Assembly: GCF_019598945.1 (NCBI RefSeq)
Contig: NZ_CP080598.1
Span: forward strand, 744,001-808,000
DNA from: Sphaerospermopsis torques-reginae ITEP-024
GTDB taxonomy: Bacteria; Cyanobacteriota; Cyanobacteriia; Cyanobacteriales; Nostocaceae
DNA: 64,000 nt
Direction of reading: 5' to 3'
How positions within the stretch are numbered: the first letter of the stretch is position 1; every line of letters begins with the position of its first letter. Positions 1 to 7,812 of the stretch are shown one piece after another. The position numbers were made by a program, and so were the translations under genes. The notes beneath the pieces were generated by a model that was not told the origin of the DNA, made no database searches, and worked only from the letters and a program-made list of their open reading frames with translations.

Positions 1-486
1 TAATCTTACTAATTTGTCTATATAGAAAATATAGTTACAAAACTAAGTAAGAGGTTTCTGCAAGTTCTCAGATAGATACATTAACTCTAAAAGCAAATCT
101 GGGACTATTAGCGGAAATTTTTATTTTTATGTAAGCATTCAGCCGTCAGCTATCAGCTATCAGCAAAACTCATAAAAAACACAAATCTCAGCCTGTAAAT
201 TTCTCTGCTTAAAGCCTATGTATCTAGTAAAATTATAATTTTATTGGCAGCTAGTCTACTTACATCTCAAAGCTGATTACTGATTACTGATATAGGACTC
301 CTATTTGATTTTTGAACAGAACTCAGTACATACTGAAAGCCTTCTTTCCTGTTCCCTGTTCCCTGCGATGCACTGAGCTTGTCGAAGTGTTCCCTGTTCC
401 CTGCCTCCACGAACAATTCATGAATCAAATCGGATCACTATAGCTGAAGACTTACATTTTTATTAATTATGGAGAAATTTATATAA
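1..486. other. Non-coding region upstream of rsmA
   Basis: I see no convincing gene here. The stretch holds a run of TCAGCTA-type heptads near 140-165, a MITE-like element at 291-442 (listed separately) and an AT-rich leader just before rsmA. No tRNA or clear terminator was recognised. Confidence 0.6.
291..442. mobile_element. MITE-like element, copy 1
   Basis: A 152-bp non-coding element with imperfect 25-bp terminal inverted repeats. The left end starts TATAGGACTCCTATTTGATT, and the reverse complement of the right end starts TATAGTGATCCGATTTGATT. The interior holds TTCCCTG heptads and the palindromic insert CACTGAGCTTGTCGAAGTG at 371-389. A second copy lies at 41024-41195. No coding capacity is seen, so any movement would need a transposase in trans. 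Confidence 0.7.
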
Positions 487-1323
487 ATGGTACAACCGCG
501 CAAACAATTTGCTCAACATTGGTTAAAAAGTGAAAAGGCTCTTAACGCTATTGTTAAAGCAGCCGACTGTCAAGAAGATGATAGGATTTTGGAAATTGGT
601 CCGGGTACAGGAATTTTAACTAAGCGTTTATTACCTTTAGTTTATTCTTTGGTTGCTGTTGAGATTGATAGAGATTTGTGTAAATTACTGGTAAAACAAC
701 TAGGTGAAAGAGAAAATTTTTTACTGCTGCAAGGGGATTTTCTCACTCTTGATGTAGCTTCTCAATTAACAGCTTTTCCTAAGTTTCAAAAGCAAAATAA
801 AGTTGTTGCCAATATTCCCTATAATATTACAGGTCCAATTATTGAAAAGTTACTGGGTACTATTGCTAACCCCAATCCTGAACCTTATGATTCTATTGTG
901 TTACTGATTCAGAAAGAAGTAGCAGAAAGATTATATGCTAAACCAGGTTCAAGAACTTTTGGAGCGTTGTCGGTGCGGGTGCAGTATTTGGCAGATTGTG
1001 AGTTGATTTGTACAGTTCCCGCTGGTGCATTTTATCCACCACCAAAAGTTGATTCTGCTGTGGTGCGCTTAGTCCCCCGACAGAGAGAAATTACCGCTAA
1101 TGACCCCAAAAAGTTGGAAAATCTGGTTAAATTAGGGTTTGGGGCAAAGCGGAAAATGTTAAGAAATAACTTGCAATCGGTAATTGAGCGCGATCGCTTG
1201 ACCCAATTACTGGAACAATTAAATATTAATCCCCAATCTCGCGCCGAAGACCTCAGCGTTACACAATGGGTATCACTGGTAAATTCAGTGAACAGTGAAC
1301 AGGTGACAGGTGACAGTGAATAA
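487..1323 (+). CDS. rsmA: 16S rRNA (adenine1518-N6/adenine1519-N6)-dimethyltransferase RsmA (KsgA)
   Basis: RsmA uses S-adenosylmethionine to dimethylate two adjacent adenines in helix 45 of 16S rRNA during late 30S assembly. The 278-residue protein has the usual family length. The SAM-binding glycine motif ILEIGPGTGILT lies near residue 35, and the catalytic NIPYNITGPI (family NLPYNI) near 110. The C-terminal part carries PPPKVDSAVVRL and GFGAKRKMLRNNL, both family signatures. It precedes ispE on the same strand, an order common in cyanobacteria. The last codons run into an ACAGGTG heptad array that supplies the C-terminal residues and the stop, so the tail has probably been extended by repeat sequence. 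Confidence 0.96.
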   Translation: MVQPRKQFAQHWLKSEKALNAIVKAADCQEDDRILEIGPGTGILTKRLLPLVYSLVAVEIDRDLCKLLVKQLGERENFLLLQGDFLTLDVASQLTAFPKFQKQNKVVANIPYNITGPIIEKLLGTIANPNPEPYDSIVLLIQKEVAERLYAKPGSRTFGALSVRVQYLADCELICTVPAGAFYPPPKVDSAVVRLVPRQREITANDPKKLENLVKLGFGAKRKMLRNNLQSVIERDRLTQLLEQLNINPQSRAEDLSVTQWVSLVNSVNSEQVTGDSE

Positions 1324-1359
1324 GCAGGGGGGTAGGGAGCAGGGGGAGGTTAATAACCT

Positions 1360-1397
1360 AATTACCAATTACCAATTACCAATTACCAATTACCACT
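1360..1397. repeat. CCAATTA heptad array
   Basis: Tandem 7-bp repeats (CCAATTA, about five copies) end 3-4 bases before the ispE start codon. G-rich sequence at 1326-1350 faces it, giving a purine-left, pyrimidine-right arrangement seen many times in this window. Confidence 0.85.
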
Positions 1398-1400
1398 TAT

Positions 1401-2348
1401 ATGCGTTCTTATAGCTTAATTGCACCTGCGAAAATTAACTTATATTTAGAAATCATCGGCGATCGCCCTGATGGATATCATGAGTTAGCCATGATACTCC
1501 AAAGCATTGACCTTGCAGATCAAATTGATTTACACGCTGCAAGTACAGAAGCGATTCGCGTTTATTGTAATCATCCCCAAGTACCTACAGATAACAGTAA
1601 TTTAGCATACCGAGCCGCTGCACTAATGGCCAAGAAATTTCCTGATGCTTTTAGTAATTTTGGTGGGATTGATATTACTGTGAAAAAAAACATTCCTGTT
1701 GCTGCGGGTTTAGCTGGAGGTTCGACAAATGCAGCAGCGGTGTTAGTGGGTATAGATTTGATGTGGAATTTGGGATTAACTCAATCAGAATTAGAAGAAT
1801 TAGGCGCACAACTCGGTTCAGATGTGCCATTTTGTATTTCTGGGGGAACAGTAATTGCTACTGGTAGAGGTGAAAAACTTTCTCCTTTACCTAGTTTAGA
1901 TCACATATATATAGTATTAGCTAAATATCGCAGTTTGGAAGTTTCCACAGCTTGGGCTTATAAAACCTATCGGCAAGTATTTGGTAGTACCTATATGACA
2001 AATACTGAAGATTTAGCGGCTCGTGCTAGTGCAGTGCATTCGGCAGAAATTGTCAAAGCTATCGTCAATAAAGATGCAGCAGAAATCGCCAACAAAATGC
2101 ACAATGATTTAGAAAAAGTGGTATTACCTTCTTATTCTCAAGTATTACAATTGCGAGAATTATTTGCTGCTCAAGAAGGAGTTTTAGGCACAATGATGTC
2201 AGGTTCTGGACCTTCTGTATTTGCCATTGTGCAATCAAAAGCACAAGCAGAAATAGTTAAGGAAAGGATCAGAGAAGCAATTCCTGATGAGGATTTAGAA
2301 TTGTTTGTAACTCAGACAATTGGCAATGGGATTCAGATATTAAAGTAA
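1401..2348 (+). CDS. ispE: 4-diphosphocytidyl-2-C-methyl-D-erythritol kinase IspE
   Basis: IspE is the GHMP-family kinase that phosphorylates CDP-methylerythritol in the MEP isoprenoid pathway, which supplies carotenoid, phytol and quinone precursors. The N-terminus APAKINLYLEIIGDRPDGYHEL is diagnostic. The ATP-binding glycine-rich loop PVAAGLAGGSTNAA lies near residue 98, and the C-terminal GHMP motif MMSGSGPSVFA near 263. Its length of 315 residues is normal. The ATG is fixed by the MRSYSLIAPAKINL start, yet it sits 3-4 bases after a CCAATTA heptad array with no Shine-Dalgarno sequence. It lies 77 bp downstream of rsmA and is probably co-transcribed. Confidence 0.96.
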   Translation: MRSYSLIAPAKINLYLEIIGDRPDGYHELAMILQSIDLADQIDLHAASTEAIRVYCNHPQVPTDNSNLAYRAAALMAKKFPDAFSNFGGIDITVKKNIPVAAGLAGGSTNAAAVLVGIDLMWNLGLTQSELEELGAQLGSDVPFCISGGTVIATGRGEKLSPLPSLDHIYIVLAKYRSLEVSTAWAYKTYRQVFGSTYMTNTEDLAARASAVHSAEIVKAIVNKDAAEIANKMHNDLEKVVLPSYSQVLQLRELFAAQEGVLGTMMSGSGPSVFAIVQSKAQAEIVKERIREAIPDEDLELFVTQTIGNGIQILK

Positions 2349-2439
2349 ACAGGGAACAGGGAACAGGTGACAGGTGACAGGTGACAGTTAAGAGTTTTTA
2401 ACAACTACCAATTACCGATTACCAATTACCAATTACCAA
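2349..2439. repeat. Facing heptad arrays (ACAGGTG / CCAATTA)
   Basis: The left arm at 2349-2386 is built of ACAGGGA and ACAGGTG heptads. The right arm at 2405-2439 is built of ACCAATT heptads. A short T-rich centre separates them. The right arm ends about ten bases before the next start codon. Confidence 0.8.
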
Positions 2440-2449
2440 TGAGCAAATT

Positions 2450-2773
2450 ATGAACGAACCCAAAGTTAAAGAAAAAGAAAAAGAGACTCCCGGACAAGTT
2501 CCACCAACACCATTAAGGTGTATAACTGGGGCGACAATTTCGGGAGGAATGGCATTTGCGATGTATTCTTTAATGATAGCGATCGCTACCACTTTTGCTA
2601 ATAAACCTATTCATTCTGATAACCAAATTGTCCTCAATATCGCCTCCGCTGTTCGTACTTTAGTGGTGGGTGTGGTGGCTTTGGGAACGGGGATATTTGG
2701 TATAGTAGCCTTGGGTTTGTTAGCCTTGGCTATACAATTATTAATCCAACAGTTTACAACCTCTAAAAATTGA
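2450..2773 (+). CDS. DUF3082-type small membrane protein
   Basis: A 107-residue protein with a charged, lysine/glutamate-rich N-terminus followed by PTPLRCITGATISGG and two hydrophobic helices (about residues 30-50 and 65-98). This pattern matches the cyanobacterial and plastid DUF3082 family, which has no established function. It follows ispE by about 100 bp in the same direction, separated by heptad repeats, so co-transcription with rsmA-ispE is plausible. It probably sits in the thylakoid or plasma membrane; this is inference from the helices only. Confidence 0.75.
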   Translation: MNEPKVKEKEKETPGQVPPTPLRCITGATISGGMAFAMYSLMIAIATTFANKPIHSDNQIVLNIASAVRTLVVGVVALGTGIFGIVALGLLALAIQLLIQQFTTSKN

Positions 2774-2794
2774 CAATTGTCCATTATTCTGATA

Positions 2795-3670
2795 TTAACA
2801 AGAAACAGGGTTTGTTAATTGAGAACGAGATTTGAGAAATTTGAGGTTTGCAGATGCGGAAACCTGAAGTAATTGATTTTGTTTTCTCCAAAGAGTCGGC
2901 GATAATTTGTGATGGTGACTAAACTGGCGAGAAAAATGACAAGAATTTTGATAGCCTATTTTGGTAGCAATTTCTTCAATTGTCAAATTCGTACTTTTTA
3001 GTAAAGAACACGCTTCGGCCATACGACGTTTAACTATCCAAGTATTAACACTTTTTCCCGTTTGTTTGGATACTTGGTTAGTTAAATAAGCTGGAGAATA
3101 GCCAACAGCTTCCGCAACATCTGATAAAGTAATACCTTGGTGATAATGAGCCTCAATATAGTCAAAAACTTTTTGCAGGTGGGAAATCTTAGGGAAGATT
3201 AACTCTGAATTTCCTAATGTAGCTGGAAGTTCTGAAACTTTTGGCGAAACTTGATGAGAGTTCTGACTATACCAGGATCTGAGCAAAGATTGTTTTTCTA
3301 ATCGAATAGAAATTGCTTTTAGCAACTCATCGACAGTAGCAGGTTTACTTAAATAATCATCTGCTCCCAACTCCATTCCTGTTCTCATAGAAGCCTTAGA
3401 ATTACTTGCTGTGAGAAAAATAAAAGGAATAATTGCTGTGAGAGGATTTTGACGTAGCTGAGTTAAAACACTGTAACCATCCATAACTGGCATGAGCAGA
3501 TCACAAATTACCAAATCAGGTAAATTTTCTTCTGCTTGCCGAATACCAACTTGACCATTTTCTGCTCCTATCGTAACAAAACCTTCAGCCTCAAGACTGT
3601 CTAAGAAGAGATTGCGGGTAATAGCATCATCTTCAATTACAAGAATTGTTTTCGACGATTCGCGTATCAT
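2795..3670 (-). CDS. Response regulator with AraC-type DNA-binding domain
   Basis: A 291-residue two-component regulator. Residues 8-125 form a receiver domain with the acidic pair D14/D15, the phospho-acceptor D57 (VICDLLMPVMDGY) and the conserved lysine K109 (YLSKP). After a linker, residues 168-270 form an AraC/XylS double helix-turn-helix (ITLSDVAEAVGYSPAYLTNQ, then LTIEEIATKIGYQNSCHFSRQF). It should bind DNA when phosphorylated. The PAS histidine kinase encoded about 210 bp upstream on the same strand is the obvious partner. The target genes cannot be read from the sequence. Confidence 0.9.
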   Translation of the reverse strand: MIRESSKTILVIEDDAITRNLFLDSLEAEGFVTIGAENGQVGIRQAEENLPDLVICDLLMPVMDGYSVLTQLRQNPLTAIIPFIFLTASNSKASMRTGMELGADDYLSKPATVDELLKAISIRLEKQSLLRSWYSQNSHQVSPKVSELPATLGNSELIFPKISHLQKVFDYIEAHYHQGITLSDVAEAVGYSPAYLTNQVSKQTGKSVNTWIVKRRMAEACSLLKSTNLTIEEIATKIGYQNSCHFSRQFSHHHKLSPTLWRKQNQLLQVSASANLKFLKSRSQLTNPVSC

Positions 3671-3713
3671 TTTGAAACCAATAAAAGTTGTCAGAGAGAA
3701 TGATTAATAGCAA

Positions 3714-3746
3714 TTGATAATTGATAATTGATAATTGATAATTGAC
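3714..3746. repeat. AATTGAT heptad array
   Basis: About four tandem copies of a TAATTGA unit sit in the gap between the response regulator and the histidine kinase. A stem built from AGCTGATAGCTGA-type repeats follows at 3812-3845. Confidence 0.75.
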
Positions 3747-3882
3747 ACAGCAGTTTCGACGTAAATGAAGTACAAATTTACATCACAAAGCCTGACACCA
3801 AAAGGATTTCCAAGCTGATAGCTGACTGCTGATAGCTGAAAGCTGCTGTAATTCATCCTGCAAAAGACTCTTGCCCTTTTTT

Positions 3883-5175
3883 CTATGAAATGGGAAATAT
3901 GGGAACTGATGGTAGAACTAAGGTAAATGTAGTACCGACACCCACTTGACTAACCATTGTGATTTGACCTCCATATAAATCAACTAGATTTTTGACAATT
4001 GATAAGCCTAGTCCTGTTCCCGAAGTATTATCAACATTGCTACCTCGATAAAACGGTTCAAAAAGTCTTTGTTGGTCTATTTCGGGAATACCAATACCTT
4101 TATCTTTAACCTGAAACTGTATTTTTTCTTGGTGACAGGAAACAGTTAAGTCCACCACACTACTAGGGGGAGAATATTTAATTGCATTGTCTAGCAAGTT
4201 ATTCAAAATTGGTTTCAGTATTTTTTGGTCAATCCATACGTCTAAACAGTTGCCTTTACTCTGAAAATTAATATATTTATTACTATCAATGATTACCATT
4301 TGTGTAATTAAATCTTGACAAAATTTCACAATATTAACCTTTTGCGGCTCAACTATAATTTGCGCTGATTCTGCTTTAGATAATAATAAAATATTATCTA
4401 ATACCTGATTGATTTGTTCAACTGCTGTTTGAATGTGTTCAATAAATATTAATTTCTTGTCTGTTTCCCATTTATCTATATGTCGTTTGAGTAAGCTATT
4501 GGAAAATGAAATAACATTGAGTGGTGTCCGAAATTCATGGCAGAGTATACCCACAAGATTAGCTCGAATTTTACTGATTTCTTGTGCTTGTTCTAAAGCC
4601 TGATGCAATTCCAATTGTGCAAATTTATAATCTGTGATATCAGTAGCCGTAAGGACTTCAACTTCTTGACCATCAAAATCTACCCCTCCATCAAAGCGAG
4701 TCATGGCAACATCTAACCATCGTTCTTTACCATCTTTGGTAATAATATTTATCTCCTGATATTCAAATTCCAAGTTAGTTGTTTCTGGAGGTTTAGATGT
4801 GCGACTTTTGATAAGTTGGTTAAAATCAAAGTCTGCTAATAGTTCCTTTTTTGTATAACCGGTGAGTAATTCCGCCGCAGAATTGACATAGTAAATTTTT
4901 CTACCTTGAATTAGGAAAATACCAGCCTTTGTAGCTTCTAGTAAGGTGCAAAATCTAGACTCTCTGAGTTGCAGTAAGTTATCAATATGTTGAGGTTGAA
5001 TGTTATTACCTTCCTGTTGTACATTGTTGACATAAAGAAACTGCGCGGTTTCTCCTAAACAAAAAGCAGCCTCTATAGTTTGATTAATGAGAAAATCTGC
5101 AATTTTCAACTCCAAGCTTGGCTGTAAATTCCATTTTGAGTTGACTTTTGCTAACCCGGAATCCCCAGAAATCAT
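3883..5175 (-). CDS. PAS-domain sensor histidine kinase
   Basis: A 430-residue soluble kinase without obvious membrane helices. Residues 70-185 are a PAS/PAC sensor (RFCTLLEATKAGIFLI, ending in a TDITDYK linker). The HisKA dimerisation helix carries the phospho-acceptor H213 in ILCHEFRTPLN. The ATPase domain follows with N-box NNLLDNAIKYS, G1 box KDKGIGIPE and G2 box GTGLGLSIVK. It lies upstream of the AraC-type response regulator on the same strand, so the two likely form a two-component pair. The input signal is not visible; the PAS domain could bind a ligand or chromophore. Confidence 0.92.
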   Translation of the reverse strand: MISGDSGLAKVNSKWNLQPSLELKIADFLINQTIEAAFCLGETAQFLYVNNVQQEGNNIQPQHIDNLLQLRESRFCTLLEATKAGIFLIQGRKIYYVNSAAELLTGYTKKELLADFDFNQLIKSRTSKPPETTNLEFEYQEINIITKDGKERWLDVAMTRFDGGVDFDGQEVEVLTATDITDYKFAQLELHQALEQAQEISKIRANLVGILCHEFRTPLNVISFSNSLLKRHIDKWETDKKLIFIEHIQTAVEQINQVLDNILLLSKAESAQIIVEPQKVNIVKFCQDLITQMVIIDSNKYINFQSKGNCLDVWIDQKILKPILNNLLDNAIKYSPPSSVVDLTVSCHQEKIQFQVKDKGIGIPEIDQQRLFEPFYRGSNVDNTSGTGLGLSIVKNLVDLYGGQITMVSQVGVGTTFTLVLPSVPIFPIS

Positions 5176-6165
5176 ATCACTATTTACTCCAGAGTCTTAG
5201 TTAATAGTATGGATGGTATTAAGTCAATAGTTCAATCAAACTTCAAAATTCATAAACATTGATGATGCTATGAATTTGTCAGTCCGATTGAATTTAGTTC
5301 TAATCTTAACAATAAAGAAATCATCATTTCAATTTTGTTGCATATATAAGTGTCAGTTATTCCTAAATTAAGTATTTTTTTGGTGAAAATAAAATACCAT
5401 AATTTCAATTTTGAACTTTAAAAGAATCCCAGGTAATATTTTTAGTTAACTCCCCCACAAAATTTGTTAAAAATTTGAGAGTCTACTGATAAGACTACAT
5501 TCTGGAAACTATAAAAAACTTTCATATCAAATGTAATAGATATGGATTTTACCTAGATTATCGAAAAATCGGCTGGAAAACCGGACTTCTTGCAAAGTTT
5601 TTGCAGCCGGGTATAAATCCCCATGACAGAAACAGCCTCTTCTGTCTGCGTTAAGTTTCAGAAATTTGCTCAATTGGGAACATTATCTAAGAATGTAATA
5701 AATTTACCATAGGAAGGATTTAACTATATCTAAATACGCCAAGTCATCCTTCCTATGGAAGAAATTTCTGTAGAAAAAACCTGTAAGTAACGAAACCTCT
5801 TACCAAAGACATATAAATTGTAAATTAAGAATGTGTTGAGGTATACAAAATATAAAATACTGATTCCATCGTCAAAAATCATCCTTAGAAATACAAGCTA
5901 TCAGAGTGAAGGATCATCAAAAAAATGCAAGAGCGAAAAAATAGACAAATCGATCAAAAAATAGTTCATTTATCCGGTGTGAAACTTTGAGTAGGCTTAA
6001 TGAAAGAGATAACTTCTGCAAGAGGTTGAATCTGTATTGGTGGTTTTAGCTATATATCTCTTAAACCAGCAGTTACTCTAGCTGGTTCAATCTGCTCCCC
6101 AATGCGCATCAAAACAGAGAAAACCCTTGATATATGTTTATAAATTTTTCATCAGCAGGTGTTTG
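5176..6165. other. Long non-coding region between the sensor kinase and the hetP-like gene
   Basis: About 1 kb with strong A+T bias and stops in every frame. I see an imperfect hairpin around 5571-5620 (CGGCTGGAAAACCGG followed by GCAGCCGGG). There is no recognisable tRNA or tandem repeat. A divergent promoter for the kinase and a long leader for the hetP-like gene probably lie here. Developmental genes in Anabaena often have such long leaders, so a small RNA is possible but not shown. Confidence 0.5.
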
Positions 6166-6206
6166 TCTCAGCATGATCTACTACTACTACTTCAAGTGTG
6201 CTGAGA
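6166..6206. promoter_or_regulatory. Hairpin in the leader of the hetP-like gene
   Basis: TCTCAGCA at 6166-6173 pairs perfectly with TGCTGAGA at 6199-6206 and is followed by TTTTTG. The structure ends about 70 bases before the start codon. It could be an attenuator-like stem or the end of an upstream transcript. The loop of 25 bases is long for a standard terminator. Confidence 0.4.
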
Positions 6207-6274
6207 TTTTTGAAATATGAGGAAAAGCTGCCAAGCTATTGATTGAATTTCATTCACAAATAGGAGTGCATACC

Positions 6275-6556
6275 ATGAGTCAAAACGTTGCTGATTATAA
6301 TAGACAAATTAATAGGAAAATTAATACTGAACAAGTAGAACAAATAGTCAAGGCAATTATAGCTGGCAAGTATTCCTGGGCTTGTGTGCTGCTGTTGCGT
6401 TTTTCTGGACACAACCCTATTGACTATATACCCTACCGTACATATATCAGATTGCTCAAAAATAATTGCCTACTTGGTGGCTCTGGACAAGAGCAAACTG
6501 CTACTAAAAAAGAGGTAGAAATGTTTAACCTCAAATCCAGTTGGATTCATTTCTAA
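6275..6556 (+). CDS. Short HetP-family protein
   Basis: HetP and its paralogues modulate commitment to heterocyst development in Anabaena. This 93-residue protein carries the family core, GKYSWACVLLLRFSGHNPID followed by YIPYRTYIRLLK, at about residues 30-65. It then ends after a short unconserved tail, whereas HetP itself is roughly 150-160 residues. Short HetP-like paralogues are known in Anabaena. The reading frame extends upstream to 6239, but I chose the ATG at 6275 because a GGAG ribosome-binding site lies 8-10 bases ahead and the family similarity begins after it. It is monocistronic with a long leader. I see no exact HetR (GGGN5CCC) or NtcA (GTAN8TAC) site upstream. Confidence 0.85.
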   Translation: MSQNVADYNRQINRKINTEQVEQIVKAIIAGKYSWACVLLLRFSGHNPIDYIPYRTYIRLLKNNCLLGGSGQEQTATKKEVEMFNLKSSWIHF

Positions 6557-6815
6557 TCAAACTCTAATTAATCCCAAAAATGAAGCTAGGTGTGGGTTTA
6601 CTAGAAGTGTTTTCAGGTATTAGATATGTTTGGTAAACCCACATATTTGCACATTCTATTGATAATCGTTGATAATCGTTTCCCATCTCATAACCCAAAG
6701 ATTAAGATTGAAAAATTCTGTCTTGTCCCAGATAGATTGGGCATAAGTTACTAGGATAAAAACGCAGTAGGGAATTTCTTAACTGTTAACTAATAATTAT
6801 TAATTCATTCTCATC

Positions 6816-7691
6816 ATGATTTACCCAATTTCTATGTCTAATAGTTCTCTGCAACCCATACTCAGAGAGATTGTATGGCAGAAAAAGCTAGAAGTTGCAC
6901 AAATGCAACAAGAAATGTCTCTCGCGTCTTTGCAACGTCAATTAACTGCTGCTCCTACTGTTAGAGATTTCTTTACTGCTTTGCAACAGAGTGTTTATAA
7001 ACCTAGTTTGATCGCAGAGGTTAAAAAAACATTCCCTAATCAAGATGTCGCTACACAAGATTTTGATCCTTTGTCCATAGCTAAATCCTATGAACGTAGT
7101 GGAGCAACTTGTATATCTGTTATGACTGATCAAAAGTTTTTTCATGGTGGTTTTGATCATCTGCGGATTATTCGACATCGCATAACATTACCTTTGTTGT
7201 GCAAAGATTTTATTCTTGATCCTTGTCAAATTTATTTAGCACGTGCAGCAGGTGCGGATGCAATTTTATTAATTGCTGCTATTCTTACAGATCAACAGAT
7301 TAATAACTTTTTGCGGGTGATTCACTATTTGGGGATGAATGCTGTAGTTGAAGTTCACAATTTGAGTGAATTAGATCGGGTGATCAAGTTAGAAGATGTC
7401 CGCATTATCAGCATTAACAACCGCAGTTTAGAAGATTTTAGTGTTAATATTGGCACTACTCAGCAATTAATGGCAGCTAGGAGAACACATTTACAAAACT
7501 TAGGTATTTTGGTTGTCAGTGAATCGGGAATTGAAAGTTCTGCTGATTTATCTCTGATGTCAGATGCAGGTGTGAATGCAGTTTTGATGGGAGATTCTTT
7601 ACTCAAACAAGAAGATTTAGAAACTGCTGTCAGTAGTTTATTTAAATCCAAAATTCCAATCTATAAAGACTTAGTGAAAAAAGGAGTTTAA
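6816..7691 (+). CDS. trpC: Indole-3-glycerol-phosphate synthase paralogue (TrpC-like)
   Basis: TrpC closes the indole ring of indole-3-glycerol phosphate in tryptophan synthesis. The 291-residue TIM-barrel keeps most catalytic landmarks: EVK at 68-70, LCKDFIL, VVEVHNL, SINNRSLEDF, VVSESGI and the phosphate loop VLMGDSL. The loop normally reading KKASPSKG is KKTFPNQD here, so the serine contacting substrate is Phe73 and the second serine is Asn75. ATG 6834 is an equally good start. Cyanobacteria often carry more than one trpC copy. No other trp gene is nearby, so this may be a paralogue with altered activity rather than the biosynthetic enzyme. Confidence 0.8.
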   Translation: MIYPISMSNSSLQPILREIVWQKKLEVAQMQQEMSLASLQRQLTAAPTVRDFFTALQQSVYKPSLIAEVKKTFPNQDVATQDFDPLSIAKSYERSGATCISVMTDQKFFHGGFDHLRIIRHRITLPLLCKDFILDPCQIYLARAAGADAILLIAAILTDQQINNFLRVIHYLGMNAVVEVHNLSELDRVIKLEDVRIISINNRSLEDFSVNIGTTQQLMAARRTHLQNLGILVVSESGIESSADLSLMSDAGVNAVLMGDSLLKQEDLETAVSSLFKSKIPIYKDLVKKGV

Positions 7692-7710
7692 TAGGTGACT
7701 GCGAAAGAAA

Positions 7711-7773
7711 ATTTTAGATTTTAGATTTTAGATTGGAATTGACAAAAATAATCCAAAATCCAAAATCTAAAAT
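7711..7773. repeat. Heptad-bounded inverted-repeat element (ATTTTAG/CTAAAAT)
   Basis: A 24-bp left arm of ATTTTAG heptads (7711-7734) faces a right arm at 7750-7773 whose reverse complement matches it at 22 of 24 positions, with a 15-bp spacer. It lies between convergent genes and could act as a bidirectional stem. The architecture matches the elements at 54221-54410 and 58471-58592. Confidence 0.8.
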
Positions 7774-7812
7774 AAGTAACTCCTGACTGCTGAATGATTT
7801 AATTGATGAAAT

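Noticed and set aside
5571-5620. tRNA-like fold in the long non-coding region
   Set aside because: Only one or two short stems; no cloverleaf, T-loop or anticodon arrangement.
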